From the NCBI GenBank assembly GCA_046050405.1, contig JBJOPY010000156.1:1-7545 (forward strand): DNA of 7,545 nucleotides, given 5' to 3'. How positions within the stretch are numbered: position 1 is the first letter of the stretch; the number at the start of each line of letters is the position of its first letter. The stretch is from JADKCL01 sp046050405. GTDB taxonomy: Bacteria > Bacteroidota > Bacteroidia > J057 > JADKCL01. The position numbers were made by a program, and so were the translations under genes. Positions 1 to 7,154 of this stretch are shown here, piece after piece. The notes under the pieces were generated by a model. That model had not been told where the DNA came from, ran no database searches, and saw only the letters and a program-made list of their open reading frames with translations.

Positions 1-158
1 CATGGGCCAGGCGATGAACACCGGGCGGGGGGGAGTGGCTGGAGCGGATGCCTGTCAAGGTGAAAGCCCTCCGGAATCCACCGCGTCCACCCATCCAATC
101 AACATCATCACGGAAGGCATCGTCTTTTTCTCGAAATTCGTCCCCAGATTTGGAAAAG
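1..158. other. Upstream flank, no assignable gene
   Basis: I see no recognisable coding region here. One + frame stays open from base 1 to a TGA at 61-63. It could be the last 20 codons of an upstream gene, but the translated tail (Gly, Arg and Ser rich) matches nothing I know. The frame used by murF-alr is also open upstream to an ATG at 48. That would add 37 residues rich in Arg, Ser and Pro, which look like translated noncoding DNA. A TAnnTTTG-like element (CAGATTTG, 145-152) lies just ahead of the preferred murF start. Confidence 0.3.
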
Positions 159-2657
159 ATGAACGGCTTCCGATATACCCTCCCGGAGATCGCCCAGATG
201 ATGGGCGGAGAAGCGCGCACCATCGGGCAGCCGGCTGGGACAACCCTCTCCGAGGTCGAATTTGACACCCGCCAAATCCATGAAGGCCATTCGACGCTGT
301 TCCTGGCGATGGTAGGCGAATACAGGGATGGACACGCCTTCATCCAGGAGGCATACCGCAAAGGGGTTCGGAACTTTCTCGTTTCCGATTCCCGGAACGT
401 GCCGGAGGACAGTGCTGCGATCCTGGTCCCCGACACCTTGGCCGCCCTGCAGGCCTTTGCAACTGCACACCGCCTGCGCTTCCATTACCCCGTCATCGCC
501 ATCACCGGCAGCAACGGCAAGACGACCGTCAAGGAATGGCTCGTCACCCTGCTAGGGGATCATTTTACGATTGTGAAGTCCCCGCAGAGTTACAACAGCC
601 AGATCGGCGTGGCACTGTCCCTCCTGCAAATGGATGCGCACCATGACCTGGCGGTCATCGAGGCGGGAATTTCCAAAACGGGTGAAATGGTCCGGCTGGA
701 GCGGATGATCCGTCCGGCCATCGGGGTGATGACCCACTTCGGGGACGCCCATGCGGAAGGATTCTCCGGGCCGCAGGAGAAGCTCCATGAGAAATTGCAG
801 CTGTTCACGGGCACCCGGGCATTGGTCGCCGAGGCGATGGATGACTTCATCCTGGATGAACTGAAGTCCCACGTGGCCGCACATCCTCAATCGTTGTCCA
901 CGCTGGGCGGTGACGCGGACAGAACGCATTGGCTGTCGGCGATGCATGCCGGGCCGCCGGCCAGCCAGGCAGAACTGCATACACCCGGCGGCACCTATCC
1001 GCTGAAGGTGCCGATCGCGGGCGAGGCCGCCCTGCAGAATGCCGCGCTCGCCGTGCTGGCCTGCCTGCACCTCGGCCTGTCATTCGAGGACATCCAGCCC
1101 CAGCTCCAGCTTCTTCGACCCGTATCCATGCGGATGGAGATGATCACCGACAACCCGGAAATCACCCTCCTCAACGACACCTACAATGCCGACTTCAGTT
1201 CCGTCAAGAACGCCATCTCCCTGCTCGCTGCCGAGCGCTATCATTCGGCAAGGGCATTGATCCTGACCGACATCGACCATCAGGGCCAGGAACAGGAGCG
1301 CATTCAGAAGGAAATCCTCGACATGGCGGTCATGGCCCTCGGTGCGGAGAACATCGTGGCCATCGGCCCGGTCTTCGACAAGCTGCTTGCCGATGTGCCC
1401 TGGATTGCGCGCTATCCGAGCACAGAGTCGTTCATCCAGGCATTCGACTACGAGCGTTTCCGCAACCATACGGTGCTGCTGAAGGGTGCCCGCAGGTTCG
1501 GGCTGGACCGGCTGATCCCCTACCTCAGCCACCGTGCGACAGCCACCTGGTTCAAGATCAACATGAACGCCCTCGCCCACAATTTCCGGCAGTTCCGGGC
1601 CTTGATTCCCCGAACCACCCGGACAATGGCCATGGTCAAGGCATTCGCCTATGGTTCGGGCTCCTGGGAGATTGCCCAGGCGCTGGTGCGCGAGGGCGTG
1701 GACCAGCTCGCCGTCGCCTACACCAGCGAGGGGATCATGCTGCGGAACCGCGGCATCCATGTGCCGATCATGGTCATGAATGCCGACCTGCAAAGCATCG
1801 AGCAACTGTACCGGTTCGACCTTGTGCCCGAGGTCTATGGCCTCGAACTGCTGCGGCATTACATCGAGACGGGGCGGCAGCTGGGGAAGGACCAATTCCC
1901 GGTACATATCAAGGTCGACACCGGGATGGCGCGGCTGGGCTGGGACTGGCAGCGGCCCGGGGAACTCATCGCGTTCCTGAAGCATGAGCCCGGAATCCAG
2001 GTGGAAACAGTGCTGAGCCACCTCGCAGGCGCAGATGACCAGGGGCTGGACGCATTCACGCACCAGCAGGCGAAACGCTTCCTGGAATTTTATGACCAGC
2101 TCACCGCCTCCGTCACCTTCGAGCGTCAGCCCCTGAGGCATCTCTGCAACACCGCCGGGGTGCTTCGTTTCCCGGAGTATGCCTTTGACATGGTCCGCCT
2201 CGGGATCGGCCTGTATGGAATCCCACCCTTCGAGGGTGCGGCGGTTGACTTGCAGGAGATCGGGAGCCTGCACACCGTGGTGACGCAAGTCCATGCCTAC
2301 CCAGCAGGCACCCCGGTCGGATATGGATGCAGCGAAACGACGCGCATCCCGTCCCGGATCGCCACGCTGCCGGTGGGATATGCAGACGGCATCAGACGGA
2401 GCCTCGGCAACGGCAAGGGCAGGTTCCTCGTCCGCGGCCAACGTGCGCCGGTGATCGGACGGGTCTGCATGGACATGCTGATGCTCGACGTGACGCAAGT
2501 CGAAGGCGTTCAGGCCGGCGACGAGGTCGTCATCATCGGGGGGCAGGAGGGCGCATTTGTTTCCGTCAGCGAGATTGCCTCCCTCTGCGGCACGATTTCC
2601 TATGAGATTCTGACCGGCATCTCCCAGCGCGTCAGGCGCGTCTATGTACGCGAATAG
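159..2657 (+). CDS. murF-alr: Bifunctional MurF ligase / alanine racemase
   Basis: This 832-residue cytoplasmic fusion links two steps of peptidoglycan precursor synthesis. The N-terminal half is MurF, which adds D-Ala-D-Ala to UDP-MurNAc-tripeptide using ATP. The C-terminal half is alanine racemase, a PLP enzyme that makes D-alanine from L-alanine. In the MurF half, the ATP-binding loop GSNGKTT is at residues 117-123 and the family motif NDTYNAD at 339-345. The racemase half starts near residue 461. It has the PLP lysine K494 in AMVKAFAYGSG, the catalytic tyrosine Y722 in VGYGCSE, and the MDM loop at 771-773. The K-to-Y and Y-to-M spacings are within two residues of the Geobacillus enzyme (K39, Y265, M312). 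The fusion is the usual form in Bacteroidota. I chose the ATG at 159 because homologous MurF proteins begin at about this point (NGFRYTLPEIA). The open frame runs back to an ATG at 48 but adds only low-complexity sequence. No strong Shine-Dalgarno is present, only GGAAAAG directly before the ATG. The racemase half may be the cell's source of D-alanine. Both halves look intact. Confidence 0.96.
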   Translation: MNGFRYTLPEIAQMMGGEARTIGQPAGTTLSEVEFDTRQIHEGHSTLFLAMVGEYRDGHAFIQEAYRKGVRNFLVSDSRNVPEDSAAILVPDTLAALQAFATAHRLRFHYPVIAITGSNGKTTVKEWLVTLLGDHFTIVKSPQSYNSQIGVALSLLQMDAHHDLAVIEAGISKTGEMVRLERMIRPAIGVMTHFGDAHAEGFSGPQEKLHEKLQLFTGTRALVAEAMDDFILDELKSHVAAHPQSLSTLGGDADRTHWLSAMHAGPPASQAELHTPGGTYPLKVPIAGEAALQNAALAVLACLHLGLSFEDIQPQLQLLRPVSMRMEMITDNPEITLLNDTYNADFSSVKNAISLLAAERYHSARALILTDIDHQGQEQERIQKEILDMAVMALGAENIVAIGPVFDKLLADVPWIARYPSTESFIQAFDYERFRNHTVLLKGARRFGLDRLIPYLSHRATATWFKINMNALAHNFRQFRALIPRTTRTMAMVKAFAYGSGSWEIAQALVREGVDQLAVAYTSEGIMLRNRGIHVPIMVMNADLQSIEQLYRFDLVPEVYGLELLRHYIETGRQLGKDQFPVHIKVDTGMARLGWDWQRPGELIAFLKHEPGIQVETVLSHLAGADDQGLDAFTHQQAKRFLEFYDQLTASVTFERQPLRHLCNTAGVLRFPEYAFDMVRLGIGLYGIPPFEGAAVDLQEIGSLHTVVTQVHAYPAGTPVGYGCSETTRIPSRIATLPVGYADGIRRSLGNGKGRFLVRGQRAPVIGRVCMDMLMLDVTQVEGVQAGDEVVIIGGQEGAFVSVSEIASLCGTISYEILTGISQRVRRVYVRE

Positions 2658-2691
2658 GCCGTCCCGGTCGGTCGTTTTCCAGCTTAGCCCG

Positions 2692-2704
2692 CTGCCGGGG
2701 GCAG
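2692..2704 (+). terminator. Possible weak hairpin after murF-alr
   Basis: CTGCC, a GGG loop and GGCAG form a perfect 5-bp stem 34 bases after the murF-alr stop. A second short dyad, CCCGT/ACGGG, follows at 2710-2720. Neither is followed by a T-run, so this is not a classical intrinsic terminator. It may simply reflect GC-rich sequence. Confidence 0.18.
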
Positions 2705-2777
2705 GGAATCCCGTGACGGGCCGTCCTACCCTCCGCGCCTGCCTGCCCGTGTCCATCACATTCCAGGCCTTTTACTT

Positions 2778-2808
2778 TTTACATTCCCGATCAGATTGAT
2801 TAATTTTC
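2778..2808 (+). promoter_or_regulatory. Probable nuoM promoter region
   Basis: The last 70 bases before nuoM turn sharply AT-rich in an otherwise GC-rich region, which suggests a promoter. The best pair is TTTACA (2778-2783), 17 bases, then TAATTTTC (2801-2808). The latter matches the Bacteroidota -7 element TAnnTTTG at all but the last base. An alternative uses the TTG at 2796-2798, 19 bases, then TAAAATCG (2818-2825), a weaker match. The start site cannot be fixed from sequence alone. Confidence 0.38.
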
Positions 2809-2835
2809 CGCCTTGATTAAAATCGGGTTCTAGGT

Positions 2836-4488
2836 ATGTCGGCTGAAACAGCGCATTTGTTGATGAATTTGATGATCATGGCACCTCTTCTGGGGGTTCC
2901 ATGCATTCTCCTGATGGGCAAGAGCCAAGCGAAGGTCATGGCCTTGCTGGCGAGTGGCATCCCCCTGGTGCTGTCCATCCTCGTTTACCTCTTCTACCTC
3001 GACAATTCCGGCCTTGCGACCGCCGATATCGGTGGCAAACCCACTTCCACCCTGAACAACTATGTTCTGTTCTCAGTGGGCGAATGGTGGTTCCAGGTTC
3101 CCGGGCTGGACATCAAGTTCATCACGGGCCTGGATGGGATATCCATCTATCTGCTGCTGCTGACCACGGTGCTTTTCCCGCTGACCATCTTCTACAGCTG
3201 GGGTTCGGTGGACAAGCTGGAGAAGCCCTACTACGCACTCCTGCTCGTGCTGGAGGTGGGTGTCATCGGCTTCTTCTGCGCCCTGGACATGGTATTGTTC
3301 TATGTCTTCTTCGAGATGGTGCTCATCCCCATGTATTTCCTGATCGGCATCTGGGGTGGCAAGGAGCGCATTTATGCGTCGGTCAAGTTCTTCCTCTACA
3401 CCCTGGTGGGTTCGCTCCTGATGCTGATGGCCATCATCTGGGTGGCGGTAGAGGCTGCACCCGAGGCCAATCTCCTGCACCCGGACGGCCCGACCATCGT
3501 GTTGACGACGGATTACCATGCCATCCTGAATGCCAACATCCCCCTGGGAGCGCAGACATGGCTGTTTGCGGCCTTCGCACTGGCGTTTGCGATCAAGGTT
3601 CCGCTTTTCCCCTTGCATACCTGGCTCCCGGATGCCCATACGCAGGCACCGACGGCGGGCTCGGTCATTTTGGCGGGCGTGTTGTTGAAAATGGGAACCT
3701 ATGGCCTGGTGCGTTTCTGCCTGCCATTCTTCCCGGAAGCATCCGTGCAGTTTGCTCCCCTGATGTGCTTCCTGGCAGTCGTGGGCATCATCTATGGCGC
3801 CATGGCAGCCATGGTGCAGGACGATGTCAAGCGCCTGGTGGCCTATTCCTCCGTTTCCCACCTGGGATTCATCGTATTGGGGATCTTTTCGTTCACCCCG
3901 GAGGCCCTCGATGGCGCCGTCATCCAGATGGTCAACCACGGCATCACCACGGGAGCCTTGTTCCTGATGGTCGGAATGATCTATGACCGCCGCCATACCC
4001 GCATGATTGCAGATTTCCAAGGGCTTGCCCGCCAGATACCGATCTTCACCCTGTTTTTCATGATCACCGTCCTGGCCTCCGTCGGGTTGCCGGGGCTCAA
4101 TGGATTCGTAGGGGAATTCATGGTGCTGGCGGGATCCTTCGCCTCCCCCCTGGTTTCCGGCTGGTGGGCAGTGGTGGCTGCGACAGGCGTGATCGTCGCG
4201 GCGGTGTACCTGCTGTGGATGTTTCGCAGGGTCATGTTCGGGGCACTGGACAAGGATGAAAACCGCAAGGTCGCTGATCTCACGCGCAATGAAATCTGGG
4301 TCATGGTGCCGCTGGTCCTGCTGATGTTCTGGCTGGGTTTCAACTCCGGGCCATTCCTGAGGCAGATCGACAGCAGCGCGGTCGTGATCCTGAAAAACAT
4401 CAAGGGTGCCGGAAATTTCGAGCGCCATAGCGATGCCATGAAAGTGCTGGAGACGGCACCTGTCGCATCCCGGCAATCTCAGCATTGA
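2836..4488 (+). CDS. nuoM: NADH-quinone oxidoreductase subunit M (complex I antiporter-like)
   Basis: NuoM is one of the three antiporter-like proton-pumping subunits in the membrane arm of complex I. This protein has 550 residues against about 509 in E. coli. The extra length is split between the N-terminal region and a polar C-terminal tail after about residue 515. It is strongly hydrophobic, with many membrane helices. The NuoM signature HTWLPDAHTQAPTAG is followed by VILAGVLLKMGTYG. The channel residues known from E. coli are all present: E160 (E144), K254 (K234), K285 (K265), H342 (H322), H368 (H348) and E427 (E407). From K254 on, they sit at a constant offset of 20. The pump therefore looks functional, and the sequence is NuoM rather than NuoL, NuoN or MrpD. 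The ATG at 2836 starts directly before the first hydrophobic helix; there is no clear Shine-Dalgarno. Unusually, neither nuoL nor nuoN adjoins it: murF-alr lies upstream and feoA downstream. It could be a complex I gene split from its operon or a second nuoM copy. Confidence 0.95.
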   Translation: MSAETAHLLMNLMIMAPLLGVPCILLMGKSQAKVMALLASGIPLVLSILVYLFYLDNSGLATADIGGKPTSTLNNYVLFSVGEWWFQVPGLDIKFITGLDGISIYLLLLTTVLFPLTIFYSWGSVDKLEKPYYALLLVLEVGVIGFFCALDMVLFYVFFEMVLIPMYFLIGIWGGKERIYASVKFFLYTLVGSLLMLMAIIWVAVEAAPEANLLHPDGPTIVLTTDYHAILNANIPLGAQTWLFAAFALAFAIKVPLFPLHTWLPDAHTQAPTAGSVILAGVLLKMGTYGLVRFCLPFFPEASVQFAPLMCFLAVVGIIYGAMAAMVQDDVKRLVAYSSVSHLGFIVLGIFSFTPEALDGAVIQMVNHGITTGALFLMVGMIYDRRHTRMIADFQGLARQIPIFTLFFMITVLASVGLPGLNGFVGEFMVLAGSFASPLVSGWWAVVAATGVIVAAVYLLWMFRRVMFGALDKDENRKVADLTRNEIWVMVPLVLLMFWLGFNSGPFLRQIDSSAVVILKNIKGAGNFERHSDAMKVLETAPVASRQSQH

Positions 4489-4552
4489 GGGTTGCGGATG
4501 GATATTCCCTCCAGGCGATTCCCCCTCGGTCATTCGGAAGCCGTGAATTCCC

Positions 4553-4576
4553 TGCCGATGCCCAGCCCATCGGGCA
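4553..4576 (+). terminator. Imperfect hairpin after nuoM, possible terminator
   Basis: TGCCGATG and CATCGGGCA pair over 8 bp with one bulged G around a 7-base loop. It begins 64 bases past the nuoM stop. There is no T-run after the stem, so an intrinsic terminator is not supported. It could stabilise the nuoM mRNA 3' end or be chance. Confidence 0.22.
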
Positions 4577-4677
4577 AGATCGGGGTGAAACTTCGTGGTT
4601 TCGGCGCAGATCCCTATTCGGACAAGCGTGGATGGAACCAAATACCAAGCCAACCCCCGTTCCAATGGCAGAGAATC

Positions 4678-4710
4678 TTTGTCAGTTTTGCCTCGGCTAA
4701 TTTAGAATTG
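4678..4710 (+). promoter_or_regulatory. Probable feoAB promoter (Bacteroidota type)
   Basis: TTTG (4678-4681), 21 bases, then TAGAATTG (4703-4710) matches the Bacteroidota primary-sigma consensus TTTG-N19-21-TAnnTTTG with one mismatch in the -7 box. A start near 4717 would give a leader of about 70 bases to feoA. The -7 box lies inside the palindrome at 4696-4722, so a bound protein would block the promoter. Assignment rests on pattern matching only. Confidence 0.45.
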
Positions 4711-4722
4711 TTCTAAATTAGC
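4696..4722. promoter_or_regulatory. Perfect 12-bp inverted repeat, candidate metal-regulator operator
   Basis: GCTAATTTAGAA (4696-4707), TTG, TTCTAAATTAGC (4711-4722) is a perfect dyad centred at 4709. It is AT-rich within GC-rich DNA and lies 62 bases before feoA. Its core reads TTAGAAT-T-GTTCTAA, which resembles the 7-1-7 layout of Fur-family boxes (Fur, PerR). The TTAG/CTAA arms also recall DtxR/IdeR-type sites. Both families control feo operons with Fe(II) as co-repressor, so iron-dependent repression of feoAB is the natural inference. As RNA it would be a 12-bp hairpin with a 3-base loop, but no T-run follows, so terminator function is unlikely. The repeat is certain; the regulator is not identified. 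Confidence 0.6.
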
Positions 4723-4736
4723 GGCCATTTTACAAC

Positions 4737-4767
4737 GGGGCAAAACCCCACGAAACGCCTTCGAGGC
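4737..4767 (+). promoter_or_regulatory. Two small hairpins in the feoA leader
   Basis: GGGG-CAAAA-CCCC (4737-4749) and GCCT-TCG-AGGC (4757-4767) lie in tandem between the palindrome and the feoA start. Each stem is only 4 bp. They could affect mRNA stability or translation of feoA, but stems this short arise easily by chance in GC-rich DNA. They match no riboswitch class that I recognise. Confidence 0.22.
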
Positions 4768-4784
4768 TTGATATTCTGGGAAGA

Positions 4785-5027
4785 TTGGAAACAAATGGGA
4801 CGACGTTGCTTGCCGATCTAGGCTTGGGCGAAGAAGCCGTGGTCTGCTGCATCCATGATCCGCAGCTCAAATTGGCACTGCTCAGGATCGGACTGATGGA
4901 AGGCGACTCGGTCAGGCTGACCGAGCGGGCTCCCATGGGGGGGCCGCTGGCCTTCCGGGTCAGAGGCGGGAAGGTGGCCATGCGGAAGGCTGACGCAGCC
5001 AGGGTGAAAATCAAGCGAACGGCATGA
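4785..5027 (+). CDS. feoA: FeoA, ferrous iron transport accessory protein
   Basis: FeoA is a small cytoplasmic SH3-like protein that assists or regulates the Fe(II) permease FeoB. This copy has 80 residues, the usual size. The N-terminal LLADLGLGEEAVV, the central LLRIGLMEGDSVRL and the C-terminal GGPLAFRVRGGKVAMRK follow the family pattern; the last corresponds to the common DPIxIRVRG-xxLxLRK strand pair. The start is a TTG at 4785. A second TTG at 4806 (residue 8) is a possible alternative. The ATG at 4795 is out of frame. The stop overlaps the feoB start as ATGA, which indicates one transcript and probable translational coupling. Many Bacteroidota carry FeoA fused to FeoB; here they are separate. 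Expression is probably controlled from the promoter and palindrome about 70 bases upstream. Confidence 0.92.
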   Translation: METNGTTLLADLGLGEEAVVCCIHDPQLKLALLRIGLMEGDSVRLTERAPMGGPLAFRVRGGKVAMRKADAARVKIKRTA

Positions 5028-7147
5028 AGCCGTCCCTCAAAATAGCACTCGTCGGAAACCCGAACTCAGGGAAATCCTCCCTTTTCAATGTCCTTACGGG
5101 GCTGCGCCAGAAGGTCGGAAACTTCCCCGGCGTGACCGTGGATCGCAAAACAGGCCATTTCAGCCTGAAGGACAAGCGCGAGGTCACCCTGATCGACCTG
5201 CCCGGCACCTACAGCCTTTACCCCACTGCGGACGATGAAAAAGTGGCCACCTCGACCCTCGCGAATTGGAATGACCCGGACCACCCCGATTTGGTCGTGA
5301 TGGTGGCAGACGCCACCAACCTCCGCAGAAGCCTCCTGCTCTGTTCCCAGGTCATGGACCTGAAATTGCCGGTGGTCCTGGCCCTCAACATGACCGACCT
5401 GCTCGAACGGGAAGGACGCACACTGAATGCGGTGAAACTCAGCGAACGGATGGGCATCCCGGTGGTTTCCATTTCCGCACTCAAGGGCAACGGACTGGAA
5501 GCACTCATGGAGGAGCTCGGAAAGCCACATTCCGCGCCTGCCGAACCTTTTTTCCAGGTTCCGCCGTCCTTCGACGAGGTATTGCTGCCGGTTCTGAAAA
5601 AGATCGGCACGGCCTCTCGCTACCTGGCCTGGCTGCTGCTGATGCGACCTGAGAACTTCAGTTGGCTGGATTCCGACCCGATCCTGCCGGCCAGCCATAG
5701 CCACCTGCTGGACAACCAGGAGGACCTGGTCAACAATGAGATGGCTGTCCGCTATGACCGCATCCAAGAGATCGTGGAGACGGTGGAGCGAACTCCCCTC
5801 CATCCCGTCAGCCGGCTCAGTGACCGGCTGGACCGGGTGCTGATGCACCCGGTCTGGGGCTATGTGTTTTTTGTCGCGATGCTGGGGGTCATCTTTCAGG
5901 GTATTTTCGCATGGGCGAGCTATCCCATGGACTGGATCGACATGGGATTCTCCGCAGCCGGTGAGGGGATGCGCGCCATGTTCCCCGAAGGCTGGGGCAC
6001 CGACCTGCTGGTCGATGGCGTCTGGGCGGGACTGGGCGGGATCGTTGTTTTCGTACCGCAGATCGCCATGCTCTTTTTCTTCATCTCCCTGCTGGAGGAT
6101 ACGGGATACATGTCCCGGGTGGTTTTCCTCATGGACCGCATCGTGCGGCCGTTTGGGTTCAGCGGCAAATCCGTGATTCCCCTGATAGGGGGCATGGCCT
6201 GTGCCGTGCCCAGTGTGATGATGGCGAGGAGCATCCCCAGCCGGACGGAACGCCTGATCACGATCATGGTGACACCCCTGATGAGCTGCTCTGCCAGGAT
6301 CCCCGTCTATGTATTGCTGATCAGCATGTTTGTCCCTGACCGCCACGTACTGGGAGTGTTCAACCTTCAAGGCCTCGTGATGACGGGAATGTACTTCCTG
6401 GGGTTCTTCATGGCATTGGCGGTGGCGTGGGTGATCAAAACAGTCGGGCGATACACCTCGAGTGCACTTTTCGTAACCGAAATTCCGATTTATCGGATTC
6501 CCCGGTGGAAGAACATCCTCCTGACCATGTACCTGAAAAGCCGAACCTTCGTGGTGGAGGCGGGGAAGGTCATCCTGGTGATCTCCATGGTGCTATGGTT
6601 TCTGAAGACATACGGCCCCTCCGAACAGATGGAGGGGATCGCCACGGCATTCAAGGCACGGCTGGGGCAGGCCACGACCGAGGCGGAAAGGGCCGGGCTG
6701 AAAAACGAGGAGGCCGCCGCCAAACTGCAGGCAAGCTATGCAGGCATGCTGGGCCATGCGATCGAGCCCGTGATCCGGCCATTGGGTTTCGACTGGAAAA
6801 TCGGGATCTCATTGCTGAGCTCATTTGCTGCGCGGGAGGTCTTCGTGGGCACGATGGCGACGCTGTACAGTGCAGGGGAAGGCGCGGCAGAGGATGCAGA
6901 AGGCAAGTTCGAGGGATTGCGCAGACGGATGCAGGCCGAGACCAGGCCCGGGACAGGGGAGCCGGTTTACACGACTGCCGTCGCAATCTCGCTTCTCGTA
7001 TTCTACGCCTTTGCGATGCAGTGCATGAGCACCCTGGCGGTGGTGCGCCGGGAAACCGCGTCCTGGAAGATGACCTTGTGGATGCTGCTCTACATGACCG
7101 GCCTCGCCTACGGAGCCGCGCTGCTGGTGTACCAGTTGGCCGGGTGA
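5024..7147 (+). CDS. feoB: FeoB, Fe(II) uptake permease with G domain
   Basis: FeoB is the inner-membrane ferrous iron transporter, with an N-terminal cytoplasmic GTPase domain that controls transport. The protein has 707 residues, close to the usual 700-770. The G motifs are complete: G1 GNPNSGKSS (11-19), G2 threonine T38 in GNFPGVTV, G3 DLPG (58-61), G4 NMTD (122-125) and G5 SALKG (151-155). A helical linker domain follows, then membrane helices from about residue 280. The gate 1 cysteine is C393 in GGMACAVPS, followed by C422 in PLMSCSARIP. A late cysteine, C667, lies in AMQCMST. The first two are 29 residues apart, as are C403 and C432 of E. coli FeoB, and C667 corresponds to C675. The sequence around the gate and the MQCMSTLAVV-RRE stretch are of the type seen in Bacteroidota. 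No feoC follows. The ATG overlaps the feoA stop. No frameshift or missing residue is apparent. Confidence 0.97.
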   Translation: MKPSLKIALVGNPNSGKSSLFNVLTGLRQKVGNFPGVTVDRKTGHFSLKDKREVTLIDLPGTYSLYPTADDEKVATSTLANWNDPDHPDLVVMVADATNLRRSLLLCSQVMDLKLPVVLALNMTDLLEREGRTLNAVKLSERMGIPVVSISALKGNGLEALMEELGKPHSAPAEPFFQVPPSFDEVLLPVLKKIGTASRYLAWLLLMRPENFSWLDSDPILPASHSHLLDNQEDLVNNEMAVRYDRIQEIVETVERTPLHPVSRLSDRLDRVLMHPVWGYVFFVAMLGVIFQGIFAWASYPMDWIDMGFSAAGEGMRAMFPEGWGTDLLVDGVWAGLGGIVVFVPQIAMLFFFISLLEDTGYMSRVVFLMDRIVRPFGFSGKSVIPLIGGMACAVPSVMMARSIPSRTERLITIMVTPLMSCSARIPVYVLLISMFVPDRHVLGVFNLQGLVMTGMYFLGFFMALAVAWVIKTVGRYTSSALFVTEIPIYRIPRWKNILLTMYLKSRTFVVEAGKVILVISMVLWFLKTYGPSEQMEGIATAFKARLGQATTEAERAGLKNEEAAAKLQASYAGMLGHAIEPVIRPLGFDWKIGISLLSSFAAREVFVGTMATLYSAGEGAAEDAEGKFEGLRRRMQAETRPGTGEPVYTTAVAISLLVFYAFAMQCMSTLAVVRRETASWKMTLWMLLYMTGLAYGAALLVYQLAG

Positions 7148-7154
7148 GGTGAAC

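Larger units (their letters stand above)
4489..4784. other. nuoM-feoA intergenic region
   Basis: This 296-base gap has no convincing gene. A + frame from 4498 (ATG) to a TAA at 4714-4716 would give 72 residues. It resembles no family I know, has mixed third-position bases, and ends inside the inverted repeat at 4696-4722, so I do not call it. The left two thirds hold an imperfect hairpin (4553-4576) and otherwise nothing I can name. The right third holds the probable feoAB promoter, the palindrome and a short leader with two small hairpins. Confidence 0.6.

Noticed and set aside
1..23. Possible divergent minus-strand gene starting with GTG near base 23
   Set aside because: Only seven codons are inside the window, too little to support a gene.
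48..158. 37-residue N-terminal extension of MurF-Alr from the ATG at 48
   Set aside because: The extension is low-complexity and has no counterpart in MurF. The ATG at 159 matches where the family starts.
929..1987. 352-codon + frame inside murF-alr
   Set aside because: It overlaps the MurF-Alr catalytic regions in another frame and reads as Arg-, Pro- and Ala-rich low-complexity sequence typical of GC-rich out-of-frame translation.
1080..2759. Long minus-strand open frame opposite murF-alr
   Set aside because: Codon bias of GC-rich genes keeps the antisense frame open. Its translation (His, Gln, Asp and Gly rich) resembles no protein, while the + strand carries intact enzyme motifs.
2658..2777. 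Small RNA or gene in the murF-alr to nuoM gap
   Set aside because: Only short GC-rich dyads are present, with no open frame of note, no promoter-terminator pair and no known RNA motif.
3073..4665. Long minus-strand open frame opposite nuoM
   Set aside because: It is a shadow of nuoM: the translation is rich in His and Gln with no domain pattern, and the + strand frame has all NuoM residues.
4498..4716. Possible 72-residue protein between nuoM and feoA
   Set aside because: It has no family resemblance, weak codon bias and no ribosome binding site, and its end overlaps the promoter and palindrome of feoAB.
4696..4722. Palindrome as an intrinsic terminator
   Set aside because: The stem is AT-rich, followed by GGCC rather than a T-run, and lies 208 bases beyond nuoM, immediately upstream of feoA.
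5066..6370. Minus-strand open frame opposite feoB
   Set aside because: It is an antisense shadow of a complete FeoB, with no recognisable motif.
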